From Phascolarctobacterium sp. (GTDB lineage Bacteria > Bacillota > Negativicutes > Acidaminococcales > Acidaminococcaceae), in the NCBI GenBank assembly GCA_024405645.1, contig JAKSOJ010000022.1:1-11546 (forward strand): a stretch of DNA of 11,546 nt. The letters run 5' to 3'. The position numbers and the translations under genes were made by a program. This document shows, piece after piece, positions 1-6,670 of the stretch. Below the pieces are notes generated by a model that was given only the letters and a program-made list of their open reading frames with translations, did not search any database and was not told where the DNA came from. Numbering within the stretch: position 1 is the stretch's first letter; each line of letters opens with the position of its first letter.

Positions 1-144
1 TTCGGAACACCGAAGTTTTATTTAGCGATTTTTGTAACTGTTTTGGCTTTCGGTATTCCCCTTGTATGGTGGCGTATGAAGGGAAGCCATAAAGAATTGT
101 CTGAGCTCGTTGTGAGCAAAGGAGACGCAAACCATGAAGAATAA
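1..144 (+). CDS. C-terminal fragment of a membrane protein, probably a transporter
   Basis: The window opens inside this gene. Reading frame 1 is open from base 1 to the TAA at 142-144 and gives 47 residues. The first half is a hydrophobic helix (about residues 6-24, from YLAIFVTVLAF to VWW), followed by a charged tail that includes RMKGSHKE and ends in HEE. This is what the last transmembrane segment and cytoplasmic tail of a multi-pass permease look like, but too little is present to name a family. Its end overlaps the start codon of the CYTH-CHAD gene by 11 bases, so the two are probably co-transcribed and translationally coupled. Confidence 0.6.
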   Translation, partial: FGTPKFYLAIFVTVLAFGIPLVWWRMKGSHKELSELVVSKGDANHEE

Positions 145-1543
145 AGAAGTTGAACTCAAAGTATTAATTTCTCGTCAAGATTTACGCAAGCTTCTTAATG
201 CCAATTTCATGAAGGAGGCAATCGTTGAGAACTCTAAAGCTAAGCATAATTTAATCTCCTCCTATTACGACACAGAAGATCTCTATTTTAAGAAAAATGG
301 CATTGCTTATCGCGTGCGCGACAAAGGCGATGGTACCTTTGAGGCCACTGTTAAAACAGGTAAGAAGAATCAAGGTGGCGTAACCGAAAGAATCGAAATT
401 AACATTCCGTTGGAAAAGGACGAAGCAGTTCTTGAGGGCTTCGGACCCTTGGGATTGGGCTACGAATTAACTGAGCTTGCTCCTGATGGGGTGACTAGAC
501 TTTTCACTGTTGATGTTGAACGCACTACCTACGATTTGGAATTCGAAGGCTCTACCTTTGAACTGGCAATTGATAAGGGTAAAATTACTTCTGAACTGAC
601 CAAAAATAAAGATAAGATCGATGAAATCGAAATCGAAATCAAGGAAGGTTCTGTGAAGAAGCTCCTGAAATTGGCAGCTCTCATCGCTAAGACTGTGCCT
701 ATTTTCATCGAGCCCCGTAGCAAATTTGCTCGCGGACTAGTACTCATTGGGGAAGATGCTACATATCCAGTAGTGAAGAGAAAAATGGAAGCAGCACCTA
801 TTCGCACAGAGCTTTTGGAGAGCTTTACAGCCCGTGGCAATGCAGCACTTGCTGCCCAAAGCATCGTTATGAATAACAATCTGTCCGATGATGATATCAA
901 AGAATTAGCGAAACAAACAGAATTCATGCTCTCCCATATGCTTATGGCATCTGAACTGGATAGCAAGGGACTTTTTGAAGAATATATCGACATGGTTAGG
1001 GAAATTCTCCATGTAATCTATCGCGTGTTGGATTTACGCAACATGTTAGCTCTGTGGCGTACCGTGGATACTCAAGGCAAGGCTTTCTCCAAGACTACTA
1101 TGTCCATCACCCTGCAGGATAATATTTCCAAGGCAGAAGAAGTTCTTTTGGAGCATTTGAATCTTGGTAAATTGACTGCTATCTTCTATGGCGTACAAGC
1201 TGCTTTAACTGCTAGCGAATGGGATAACGAAGAATACATGGAAGCAACTTCTGTGACCCGTGCGGTTTTGAAAAAATGGCAAGATGCACTGGATATCGAA
1301 AATCGTCCTGAGGATGCCATTGTTTTGGCAGACAATATTATGTATCTTGCTCGTAATATTGATGCAAAATATGCAGAAAAACTTGCGAATAATCTTAAAA
1401 AGAAACGCAGCTCCTTGGCTGCCAAGGCTTTGGCAAAACGTTTGGAGCAAGAGCTTATCCGTATGCTGCAATTAACCAACAGCAAATATATTTACAGGGA
1501 TGCAGGGGTGCTTTTGGGAATGCTCATTGCAAAGAAGAAATAA
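134..1543 (+). CDS. CYTH-CHAD domain protein (inorganic triphosphatase-like)
   Basis: This 469-residue protein has the YgiF-type layout: an N-terminal CYTH triphosphate-tunnel domain (about 1-205) and a C-terminal all-helical CHAD-type domain (about 225-469). The CYTH hallmarks look complete: EVELK (E5, E7, K9) at the N-terminus, the basic pair R60/R62, K74, R86 with E88, the acidic strand EIEIEIK (around 165-170) and the late basic RSKFARG (195-201). Family members bind triphosphate groups with divalent metal and hydrolyse tripolyphosphate or related substrates; CHAD domains bind polyphosphate. The CHAD half is unusually poor in the conserved His and Arg residues (see findings). ATG 134 is preceded by AAAGGAG (118-124) at 9 bases. 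The gene is cytoplasmic and belongs to the operon running to 4518. Triphosphatase activity is inferred, not certain. Confidence 0.85.
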   Translation: MKNKEVELKVLISRQDLRKLLNANFMKEAIVENSKAKHNLISSYYDTEDLYFKKNGIAYRVRDKGDGTFEATVKTGKKNQGGVTERIEINIPLEKDEAVLEGFGPLGLGYELTELAPDGVTRLFTVDVERTTYDLEFEGSTFELAIDKGKITSELTKNKDKIDEIEIEIKEGSVKKLLKLAALIAKTVPIFIEPRSKFARGLVLIGEDATYPVVKRKMEAAPIRTELLESFTARGNAALAAQSIVMNNNLSDDDIKELAKQTEFMLSHMLMASELDSKGLFEEYIDMVREILHVIYRVLDLRNMLALWRTVDTQGKAFSKTTMSITLQDNISKAEEVLLEHLNLGKLTAIFYGVQAALTASEWDNEEYMEATSVTRAVLKKWQDALDIENRPEDAIVLADNIMYLARNIDAKYAEKLANNLKKKRSSLAAKALAKRLEQELIRMLQLTNSKYIYRDAGVLLGMLIAKKK

Positions 1544-1586
1544 ATGCTGAATTAGCATTGCTATAAATTGATAAAATAGAGCAAAG

Positions 1587-2792
1587 ATGATGAAAATAAA
1601 CGTTGTTGAACGTACAAAAGAACAAAAAAATATAGATTTCGATACAACTCCCTATGGCTTAGAGAAGGCGAAGGCTGTGCAAGCTTTCCATGCTAGCTTT
1701 CCAGAATACTGCGAAACTCCCTTGGTTGAACTCAAGGGCTTGGCCAAGGCTCTAGGAGTAAAAGCTATTTATGTTAAGGACGAAAGTTATCGTTTTGGAT
1801 TAAACGCTTTCAAGGTTTTGGGTGGCAGCTATTCTATTGGCTCTTATTTGGCTCGTAAAAATGGCTTGGACGACAATAAGCTGACCTATGATCTTTTACA
1901 AACCTTGGCTGCGAATGGTAAGCAGGAGACCTTTGTTACTGCGACAGATGGCAATCACGGCAGGGGAGTGGCTTGGACCTGTAACCGTCTTAAGCAAAAG
2001 GCAGTGGTCCTCATGCCCCATGGAAGTTCTCTTGAACGTCTTACCAATATTCAAAAATTGGGGGCTGACGCTAGCATTACTGATTTAAATTATGACGATG
2101 CAGTTCGTCTTGCTTATAAATACAGCCAGGAAAATGGTTGGGTAATGGTGCAGGATACCGCTTGGGAAGGCTACGAAATTATTCCCAAAACCATCATGCA
2201 AGGCTATACGACTATGGCCTATGAAGCTGTAAAGCAATTGGGTAACGTAGAGCCTACACATGTTTTCCTGCAAGCCGGAGTAGGTGCTATGAGTGGTGGT
2301 GTAACGGGGCTTTTAGCAGATTACTATAAAGAAAAAATGCCCGTACTCACTATTGTTGAGCCGGACAAAGCGGATTGTCTTTACCAAACAGCTTTGGCAG
2401 ATGATGGAAAGCTGCATTTTGTAGGTGGTAAGCTTGACTCCATCATGGCAGGCCTATGCTGTGGTGAGCCTTGTACTCTAGGCTGGGAAGTACTTTCAAA
2501 CTTCGCAGACTTTTTCGTGAGCATGCCAGACGAAATTGCTGCTGAAGGTATGCGACTTTTAGCGAGCCAAACAGATGGGGATGCACAAGTCGTATCCGGA
2601 GAAAGTGGAGCTGCTGGAGCAGGTTTGGCGCTTTCTGTTTTAAAGTATCAGGAACTGGCTTGGCTTAAAGAAAAACTGGGACTAAACGAAGACTCCGTAC
2701 TGCTCTTCTTTTCCACAGAAGGGGATACGGACCAAGAAAATTATAAGCGAATCGTGAAAGAAAATGCATGGAGTGTGAACCTCAGTGAATAG
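1587..2792 (+). CDS. dpaL: Diaminopropionate ammonia-lyase
   Basis: This 401-residue PLP enzyme of fold type II resembles E. coli YgeX/DpaL along its whole length. The family splits 2,3-diaminopropionate (either enantiomer in E. coli) into pyruvate and two ammonia. The Schiff-base lysine is K76 in RFGLNAFKVLGG. The acidic general base is D121 in ATDGNHGRG. Also present are VQDTAWEGY, LQAGVGAMSGG (a phosphate-binding glycine loop), IVEPDKADC, MAGLCCGEP and the C-terminal FSTEGDTD. Length is typical. Two start codons sit in frame at 1587 and 1590, and the ribosome site (GAGCAAAG) is weak, so either may be used. It follows the CYTH-CHAD gene by 43 bases and overlaps the deacetylase by 8. The enzyme is cytoplasmic. 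Confidence 0.93.
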   Translation: MMKINVVERTKEQKNIDFDTTPYGLEKAKAVQAFHASFPEYCETPLVELKGLAKALGVKAIYVKDESYRFGLNAFKVLGGSYSIGSYLARKNGLDDNKLTYDLLQTLAANGKQETFVTATDGNHGRGVAWTCNRLKQKAVVLMPHGSSLERLTNIQKLGADASITDLNYDDAVRLAYKYSQENGWVMVQDTAWEGYEIIPKTIMQGYTTMAYEAVKQLGNVEPTHVFLQAGVGAMSGGVTGLLADYYKEKMPVLTIVEPDKADCLYQTALADDGKLHFVGGKLDSIMAGLCCGEPCTLGWEVLSNFADFFVSMPDEIAAEGMRLLASQTDGDAQVVSGESGAAGAGLALSVLKYQELAWLKEKLGLNEDSVLLFFSTEGDTDQENYKRIVKENAWSVNLSE

Positions 2793-3600
2793 AAAAATCA
2801 AACGATATCTAGGCATAGGCTTTTGCGTGCTTGCTGCTTTAGGCATTTATGTCAAACAGGATTATGATAAATTCTGCAAATCTGGTGGCTTTGTCTTGGA
2901 ATATCATGGGGTTGGCTTTGAGCCTTGGGGCAAGGAGCTTGTCATGAAGCCAGAGGTATTTGAGAGTCATCTCAAGCATCTTCAAAGCTTGGGCTATACT
3001 ATGGTCACCGTTAAGGAACTGATGAGCGACATTCGCCAAGGTAAGGATGTTTCCAAGAAAATTGCTCTCAGCTTTGACGACGGTTACAAAAATAATCACG
3101 ACTACGCTTTGCCTCTTATGAAAAAATACAATGCGAAGGGAACATTCCATGTCATCAACAACCGCATTGGTGTTTCCAAAATGTATATGAACGAGGCTGA
3201 TATTAATAATATGCTGGCTGCTGGCATGGAGATTGGCTCCCATACCTTTAGCCATAATCCCTTGGGGGACATAGATAAAATTTACTACGATTGGGAAACT
3301 GGGGTTTCTAAATACGATTTGGAAAAAAGATTTCCTGGACTCATCGTCGAGACCATGGCTTACCCCAATGGTAGCTATAACGCAGAAATCAAAGCCAAAC
3401 TTCAACATTTTGGTTATAAGCAGGCTTTGACAGGTAGCCTTTATTTAGTTGATAAATCTATGGCGGACAAGAACCCCATGGAAACTGCTCGTGTAATTAT
3501 CGAGGATGATGGTACTAAACCAGGTAGATTTCCTTGGTTGATTCAAAGAGCGTATAAAAAATCTTATTTGCGTGCCCGCGGCATTGATGTGGGGGATTAG
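2785..3600 (+). CDS. Membrane-anchored polysaccharide deacetylase
   Basis: This 271-residue member of the NodB/IcaB-PgaB family (carbohydrate esterase family 4 fold) removes acyl groups from amino sugars in exported polysaccharide or peptidoglycan. After a basic N-terminus (RKIKR) comes one hydrophobic segment (about 9-23) with no clear cleavage site, so it is probably anchored with the catalytic domain outside. Motifs in order: EYHGVG (39-44), the FxxHLKxLxxLGY region (59-71), the metal and catalytic-base motif SFDDG (D98, D99), the zinc motif HTFSH (H153, H157) and YPNG (193-196). The start is GTG at 2785, overlapping the end of dpaL by 8 bases, with GGAG at 2770-2773 eleven bases upstream. 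No other good start exists. The substrate is unknown, and no polysaccharide synthase is visible beside it. Confidence 0.85.
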   Translation: MNRKIKRYLGIGFCVLAALGIYVKQDYDKFCKSGGFVLEYHGVGFEPWGKELVMKPEVFESHLKHLQSLGYTMVTVKELMSDIRQGKDVSKKIALSFDDGYKNNHDYALPLMKKYNAKGTFHVINNRIGVSKMYMNEADINNMLAAGMEIGSHTFSHNPLGDIDKIYYDWETGVSKYDLEKRFPGLIVETMAYPNGSYNAEIKAKLQHFGYKQALTGSLYLVDKSMADKNPMETARVIIEDDGTKPGRFPWLIQRAYKKSYLRARGIDVGD

Positions 3601-3609
3601 GAGAAGAAA

Positions 3610-4518
3610 ATGAGACTTTACACTGCAGAAATTAACAATAAAGAAGAAATTCTCGTTGCTTTTTATGATGATGGCTGTGCCTATATCATGAGCAAATTAG
3701 CTAAGCTTTCTAGCGAATTGGATTTCGTAGACATGAACGACCTCATTGAGAAAATGGCTGCTGAAAAGGAAGCAATTTTGAAGGCTGTTGCTAAAAACGT
3801 AGATAGCCTTTCCGGTGCAGAGGTTAAACTTGACGAAGTAAAGCTTCTTGCTCCCATCGTTCGTCCCCGTCAAGACGTTATTTGCTTGGGCATTAACTAT
3901 CGCGACCATCAAGCAGAAGCTAGCCGTTTTAGCAAGGAAAGCTTTGATGTTAAGAAGGACGATGCTATTTATTTTGGCAAACGCGTAAATCGCGCAACCG
4001 CTCCTGGCGAAGCAATTCCTTCCTACGAAGGTTATGTTGATAGCTTGGACTATGAATCCGAACTTGGCGTAATCATTGGCAAGGCTGCTAAAAATGTTAG
4101 CGTAGAAAATGCTTTGGACTATGTTTTTGGTTACACCATTGTTAACGATGTTAGTGCTAGAAACGTACAAAGAAGACATCAACAATGGTATCTGGGAAAG
4201 AGCTTGGACGGCTTCACTCCCATTGGTCCCTGCATCGTTACTGCAGATGGCATTGCGGATGTTCAAGCATTGGATATTAAGAGCTTTGTTAATGGCGAAC
4301 TTCGTCAAAATTCTAATACTCGCTATATGATTACCACTGTTGCAGAAGCAATTGCAGACCTGTCCCAAGGCATGACTTTACTGCCTGGCACTATTATCGC
4401 AACCGGTACTCCTGCCGGCGTTGGTATGGGCATGCAACCGCCTTGCTGGATGAAAAAGGGCGACGTAGTTGTTTGTGAAATCGAAGGCATTGGCAGATTA
4501 GAAAATCCCATTGATTAA
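3610..4518 (+). CDS. Fumarylacetoacetate hydrolase (FAH) family protein
   Basis: This 302-residue member of the FAH superfamily has an N-terminal cap (about 1-80) and the FAH fold (about 85-302). The metal ligands are E149 and E151 in DYESELG and D180 in NDVSAR. The lid dyad seen in acylpyruvases is H100/E103 in NYRDHQAE. The C-terminus has GTIIATGTPAGVG and ends in EIEGIGRLENPI. Relatives include acylpyruvate or fumarylpyruvate hydrolases, oxaloacetate decarboxylase, 2-hydroxyhepta-2,4-dienedioate isomerase and proteins annotated as ureidoglycolate lyase. Sequence alone does not decide between these. AGGAG (3599-3603) overlaps the deacetylase stop and lies 6 bases before the ATG, so this is the last gene of the dpaL operon. 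Pyruvate-type chemistry would fit beside DpaL, but that is inference. Confidence 0.88.
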   Translation: MRLYTAEINNKEEILVAFYDDGCAYIMSKLAKLSSELDFVDMNDLIEKMAAEKEAILKAVAKNVDSLSGAEVKLDEVKLLAPIVRPRQDVICLGINYRDHQAEASRFSKESFDVKKDDAIYFGKRVNRATAPGEAIPSYEGYVDSLDYESELGVIIGKAAKNVSVENALDYVFGYTIVNDVSARNVQRRHQQWYLGKSLDGFTPIGPCIVTADGIADVQALDIKSFVNGELRQNSNTRYMITTVAEAIADLSQGMTLLPGTIIATGTPAGVGMGMQPPCWMKKGDVVVCEIEGIGRLENPID

Positions 4519-4530
4519 TAAAAATTTTTC

Positions 4531-4559
4531 TTGCATAATTTTGCAGAATTAATTAAAAT
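4531..4559 (+). promoter_or_regulatory. Sigma-A-type promoter of the DUF1508 gene
   Basis: A TTGCAT -35 box (4531-4536), a 17-base spacer and a TAAAAT -10 box (4554-4559) lie in the AT-rich gap after the FAH gene. The predicted start near 4566 gives a leader of about 40 bases before the ATG. No terminator separates the FAH gene from it, so some read-through from the upstream operon is possible. Confidence 0.6.
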
Positions 4560-4608
4560 GTAATCAGTACATTATTAGTACGGATATAAACTGAGGAGGG
4601 TTTCCATT

Positions 4609-5004
4609 ATGGGTAAATTTGTTATCAGCCCCACTAAAAATGGTGGCGTTAAGTTCAATCTGAAAGCTGGCAATGGCGAAGTTATCGCTACTTCCCAAGT
4701 ATACAAAGCAGAAAAATACTGCCGTCAAGGTATCGCTAGCGTTATGAAAAATGCTCCTATCGCTGAAATCGAAGACCAAACTGTTGAAGGCTTCGAAAAA
4801 ATCAAACATCCTAAATTCGAAGTTTACAAAGATAAAAGAGGCGAAATTCGTTTCCGCCTGAAAGCTACCAACGGTCAAATCATCGCTACTGGCGAAGGCT
4901 ACAAAGCTATGGCTGGCTGCAAGAATGGCATTGCTTCCATTAAGAAAAATGTAGTTGATGCTAAAATCGTTGTAGAAGAAGCAAAGGCTGCTGAAGAAGA
5001 ATAA
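4609..5004 (+). CDS. Tandem DUF1508 (YegP-type) protein
   Basis: This 131-residue protein is built from two DUF1508 repeats, about residues 2-50 and 68-115. The repeats share the pattern FxLKAxNGxxIATxxxYKA followed by C(R/K)xGIASxxKN; compare residues 16-48 with 82-114. The family (E. coli YegP) is small, abundant and of unknown biochemical role. An acidic tail ends in KAAEEE. It has an exceptionally good ribosome site (GAGGAGG, 4593-4599), its own promoter and a strong terminator, and its codon use favours common codons, so high expression is likely. No signal peptide is present; it is probably cytoplasmic. Each repeat keeps one cysteine (C38, C104). Family assignment is firm; function is unknown. 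Confidence 0.9.
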   Translation: MGKFVISPTKNGGVKFNLKAGNGEVIATSQVYKAEKYCRQGIASVMKNAPIAEIEDQTVEGFEKIKHPKFEVYKDKRGEIRFRLKATNGQIIATGEGYKAMAGCKNGIASIKKNVVDAKIVVEEAKAAEEE

Positions 5005-5020
5005 GATAAGCTTATAAATA

Positions 5021-5053
5021 AATCCCTGGGCTAGTTTAGCTCAGGGATTTTTT
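5021..5053 (+). terminator. Rho-independent terminator after the DUF1508 gene
   Basis: A 13-bp stem, AATCCCTGGGCTA (5021-5033) against TAGCTCAGGGATT (5037-5049) with one G-U pair, closes a 3-base loop and runs into a T tract to 5053. It ends the + strand DUF1508 unit. On the opposite strand the hairpin is followed by T-rich sequence (TATTTATAAG), so it may weakly stop the converging DUF362 transcript as well. Confidence 0.9.
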
Positions 5054-5061
5054 GTGTCTAT

Positions 5062-6036
5062 TTATTCTTTATCTAAATCAACGATAATATATTTATCATT
5101 GCCCATTCCCAACTCTTTCATATAAGAAAGTTGGCGCAGACCATGACGGGAAGTCATACGCTCAACTAAATCTGCTTTATCCTTCTCAGGCAAACCAAAT
5201 ACAGCATCTACAGAGGCTTGATCCACTGCTAAAATATCTGTAGAAGCAAAAATGCCAATGTCCGGAGTGACAACCGGAGCTGCGTTTACGCCTTCACAAT
5301 CGCAGGAAACAGACATATTGCGCAAGATATTAATATAAGCGATATTTTTGCCGAAATGATCTACTGTAGCTTTAGAAGATTCTGTCATACGCTCCATAAA
5401 TGCATCTTTGGAAACCTGCCATTGCTTGTCGGTCAAGCCCCATTCTTCCTTGTTATCTCCAGTATGAATCATAGCCTTGCCAATACGTCCGTCAGCACAG
5501 CCGATACCGATATTCTTATTGGAACCACCAAAGCCGCCCATAACATGACCTTTGAAGTGAGTCAGAACAAGCATGGAATCATAATTAACGATATGGCCAC
5601 CCATGGACATTTCCTTAAAATGCTTACCGCCTTTAACTGGTAGCATTACAGTTCCTTCTTCGTCCAAAATATCTACAGGACAGAAGGTCCAACCGTTAAC
5701 CTTTAAGGTTTCACGATGAGCTTCGGTAGTATAGCGATCGCTAGGGTAATAATAGGTGTTAGTTTCGACTATATTGCTGTTTGGTATAGTTGCTTGCAGA
5801 TCCTTAACCCAAGGACGAGGGATAATGTTCGGACCATTCTTTTCGCCAGTATGCAATTTAATAGCAACCTTGCCAACCATATCTTGATTAACTTTAGCAT
5901 AGATTTTTTGTAATCCCGCAGAGCTCAAATCTCTAGTGAAATATACAACAGATTTATTTTCAATTTCAGTTGCACCAGCAGCGCCAGCTATGCAAGAACC
6001 TAACAGTGTCATGATTATCAAATTCCTTAATTTCAT
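5062..6036 (-). CDS. Exported DUF362 domain protein lacking ferredoxin motifs
   Basis: This 324-residue protein has a signal peptide: basic MKLRN, a hydrophobic stretch to about residue 18 and an AGAAGA-type cleavage region near 22-23. A short LGSC at 12-15 could be read as a lipobox, but the hydrophobic run before it is too short to favour that. The DUF362 core is clear: MLVLTHFKGHVMGG (155-168), GSNKNIGIGCADGRIGK (171-187), the CDC motif (C245, C247) and TPDIGIFASTDILAVDQASVD (257-277). Many relatives carry two 4Fe-4S CxxCxxC motifs between the KN-GC segment and the CDC segment. Here that stretch (about 190-235) has no cysteine. Biochemical function is unknown. On the - strand, AGGGGTGA (6041-6048 in + coordinates) precedes the ATG. 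It is transcribed divergently from merR. Confidence 0.85.
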   Translation of the reverse strand: MKLRNLIIMTLLGSCIAGAAGATEIENKSVVYFTRDLSSAGLQKIYAKVNQDMVGKVAIKLHTGEKNGPNIIPRPWVKDLQATIPNSNIVETNTYYYPSDRYTTEAHRETLKVNGWTFCPVDILDEEGTVMLPVKGGKHFKEMSMGGHIVNYDSMLVLTHFKGHVMGGFGGSNKNIGIGCADGRIGKAMIHTGDNKEEWGLTDKQWQVSKDAFMERMTESSKATVDHFGKNIAYINILRNMSVSCDCEGVNAAPVVTPDIGIFASTDILAVDQASVDAVFGLPEKDKADLVERMTSRHGLRQLSYMKELGMGNDKYIIVDLDKE

Positions 6037-6089
6037 AAAATCACCCCTATAAGAATTAATGCAACAATCTTAATTTAGATGTTATGATA

Positions 6090-6120
6090 ATTGTAACACC
6101 TAGAGTTAACTCCAAGTCAA
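6090..6120 (-). promoter_or_regulatory. MerR-type promoter and operator of the DUF362 gene
   Basis: Read on the - strand: TTGACT -35 (6115-6120), a 19-base spacer and TACAAT -10 (6090-6095). The 19-base spacer is the diagnostic distortion of MerR-activated promoters, where the regulator untwists the DNA to realign the two boxes. Inside the spacer lies the palindrome GAGTTAACTC (6103-6112), offset about 2.5 bases toward the -35 box, as in known MerR operators. The predicted start near 6083 leaves a leader of about 47 bases. Confidence 0.75.
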
Positions 6121-6147
6121 CAATTTTTTACTATTGACTTGGAGTTA
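6107..6147. repeat. 14-bp inverted repeat joining the divergent promoters
   Basis: TAACTCCAAGTCAA (6107-6120) and its exact reverse complement TTGACTTGGAGTTA (6134-6147) are separated by 13 AT-rich bases. Each arm contains one promoter's -35 box and half of an operator, so the repeat duplicates the same regulator site in opposite orientations. Confidence 0.85.
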
Positions 6148-6164
6148 GGTCCATGTTATAAAAT
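6134..6164 (+). promoter_or_regulatory. MerR-type autoregulated promoter of the merR gene
   Basis: TTGACT (6134-6139) is followed by a 19-base spacer and TAAAAT (6159-6164). A second reading, TATAAA (6157-6162) with a 17-base spacer, is also possible and would allow expression without activation. The spacer holds a weaker dyad, TGGA-N2-TA-N2-TCCA (6140-6153), at the same offset from the -35 box as the palindrome of the opposite promoter. Autoregulation is inferred from this geometry. Confidence 0.65.
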
Positions 6165-6193
6165 ATTCTCATAATATATGGGGGAGGCTTACC

Positions 6194-6577
6194 ATGACAA
6201 TAAAAGAAGTATGCGAACAATTTAATATTTCGGCTGATACCATCAGATATTATGAACGCGTTGGTGTAATTCCACCTATTAACAGAAACGCTAGCGGAAT
6301 TCGCCAATTCACAGAAGAAAACATTAACTGGATCCAGACCATGACCTGTTTCCGTGGCGCAGGAATGCCTATTGATATGTTGGTAGAATATAGAAAACTT
6401 TTCGAAATGGGCGATGAAACAATTTCTGCTAGATGCGAATTATTAAAAGAAGCACGTAAAAACATTGTCGAAGAAATGCAAAGCTACCAAAAAGCACTCG
6501 ATAAGCTCAATTATAAGATTGAACGCTATGAGGAAGCTTGCGTAACTGGTCAACTCATTTGGACAGAAACTAAATAA
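6194..6577 (+). CDS. MerR-family regulator, AdhR/NmlR-like, with Cys52
   Basis: This 127-residue regulator has the MerR winged helix at 1-70 (TIKEVCEQFNISADTIRYYERVG, then PPINRNASGIRQF), followed by a dimerisation helix (about 78-118). The sequence recalls Bacillus AdhR (YraB) and the NmlR group, which respond to aldehydes such as formaldehyde or methylglyoxal, or to other electrophiles, through one conserved cysteine. Here C52 in MTCFRGAGM falls at the position I recall for AdhR Cys52. Other cysteines are C7, C81 and C115. No metal-binding C-terminal cluster like that of MerR or CueR is present. GGGGGAGG (6180-6187) precedes the ATG. It probably activates itself and the divergent DUF362 gene from the double operator. 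The ligand is an inference from family resemblance. Confidence 0.88.
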   Translation: MTIKEVCEQFNISADTIRYYERVGVIPPINRNASGIRQFTEENINWIQTMTCFRGAGMPIDMLVEYRKLFEMGDETISARCELLKEARKNIVEEMQSYQKALDKLNYKIERYEEACVTGQLIWTETK

Positions 6578-6628
6578 TTGTGAAAGTGATAGAAGTGGTA
6601 ACATTTCCATTAGCATTACACAAAAATT

Positions 6629-6658
6629 AGAGCTGTACTCGAAAGTACAGCTCTTTTT
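6629..6658 (+). terminator. Bidirectional-type terminator between merR and the lyase gene
   Basis: A perfect 11-bp stem, AGAGCTGTACT (6629-6639) and AGTACAGCTCT (6644-6654), closes a CGAA loop and is followed by a T run (6654-6658). The AAAAATT run just before the stem (6622-6628) provides a T tract on the - strand. The hairpin can therefore serve both merR and the converging lyase gene, whose stop codon is only 12 bases away. Confidence 0.9.
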
Positions 6659-6670
6659 ATGCTTATATTT

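Noticed and set aside
1543-1559. Hairpin AATGCT-GAATT-AGCATT after the CYTH-CHAD stop
   Set aside because: The stem is only 6 bp with no T run, so it is not a terminator; at most a minor RNA structure between operon genes.
2839-3408. Minus-strand open frame of 189 codons
   Set aside because: It is antisense to the deacetylase and has no start signal or motif.
3697-4368. Minus-strand open frame of 223 codons
   Set aside because: It is a shadow of the FAH gene, produced by its codon bias.
4566-4581. GTAC repeated around ATTATTA before the DUF1508 gene
   Set aside because: These are two 4-base self-palindromes only, too short to call an operator.
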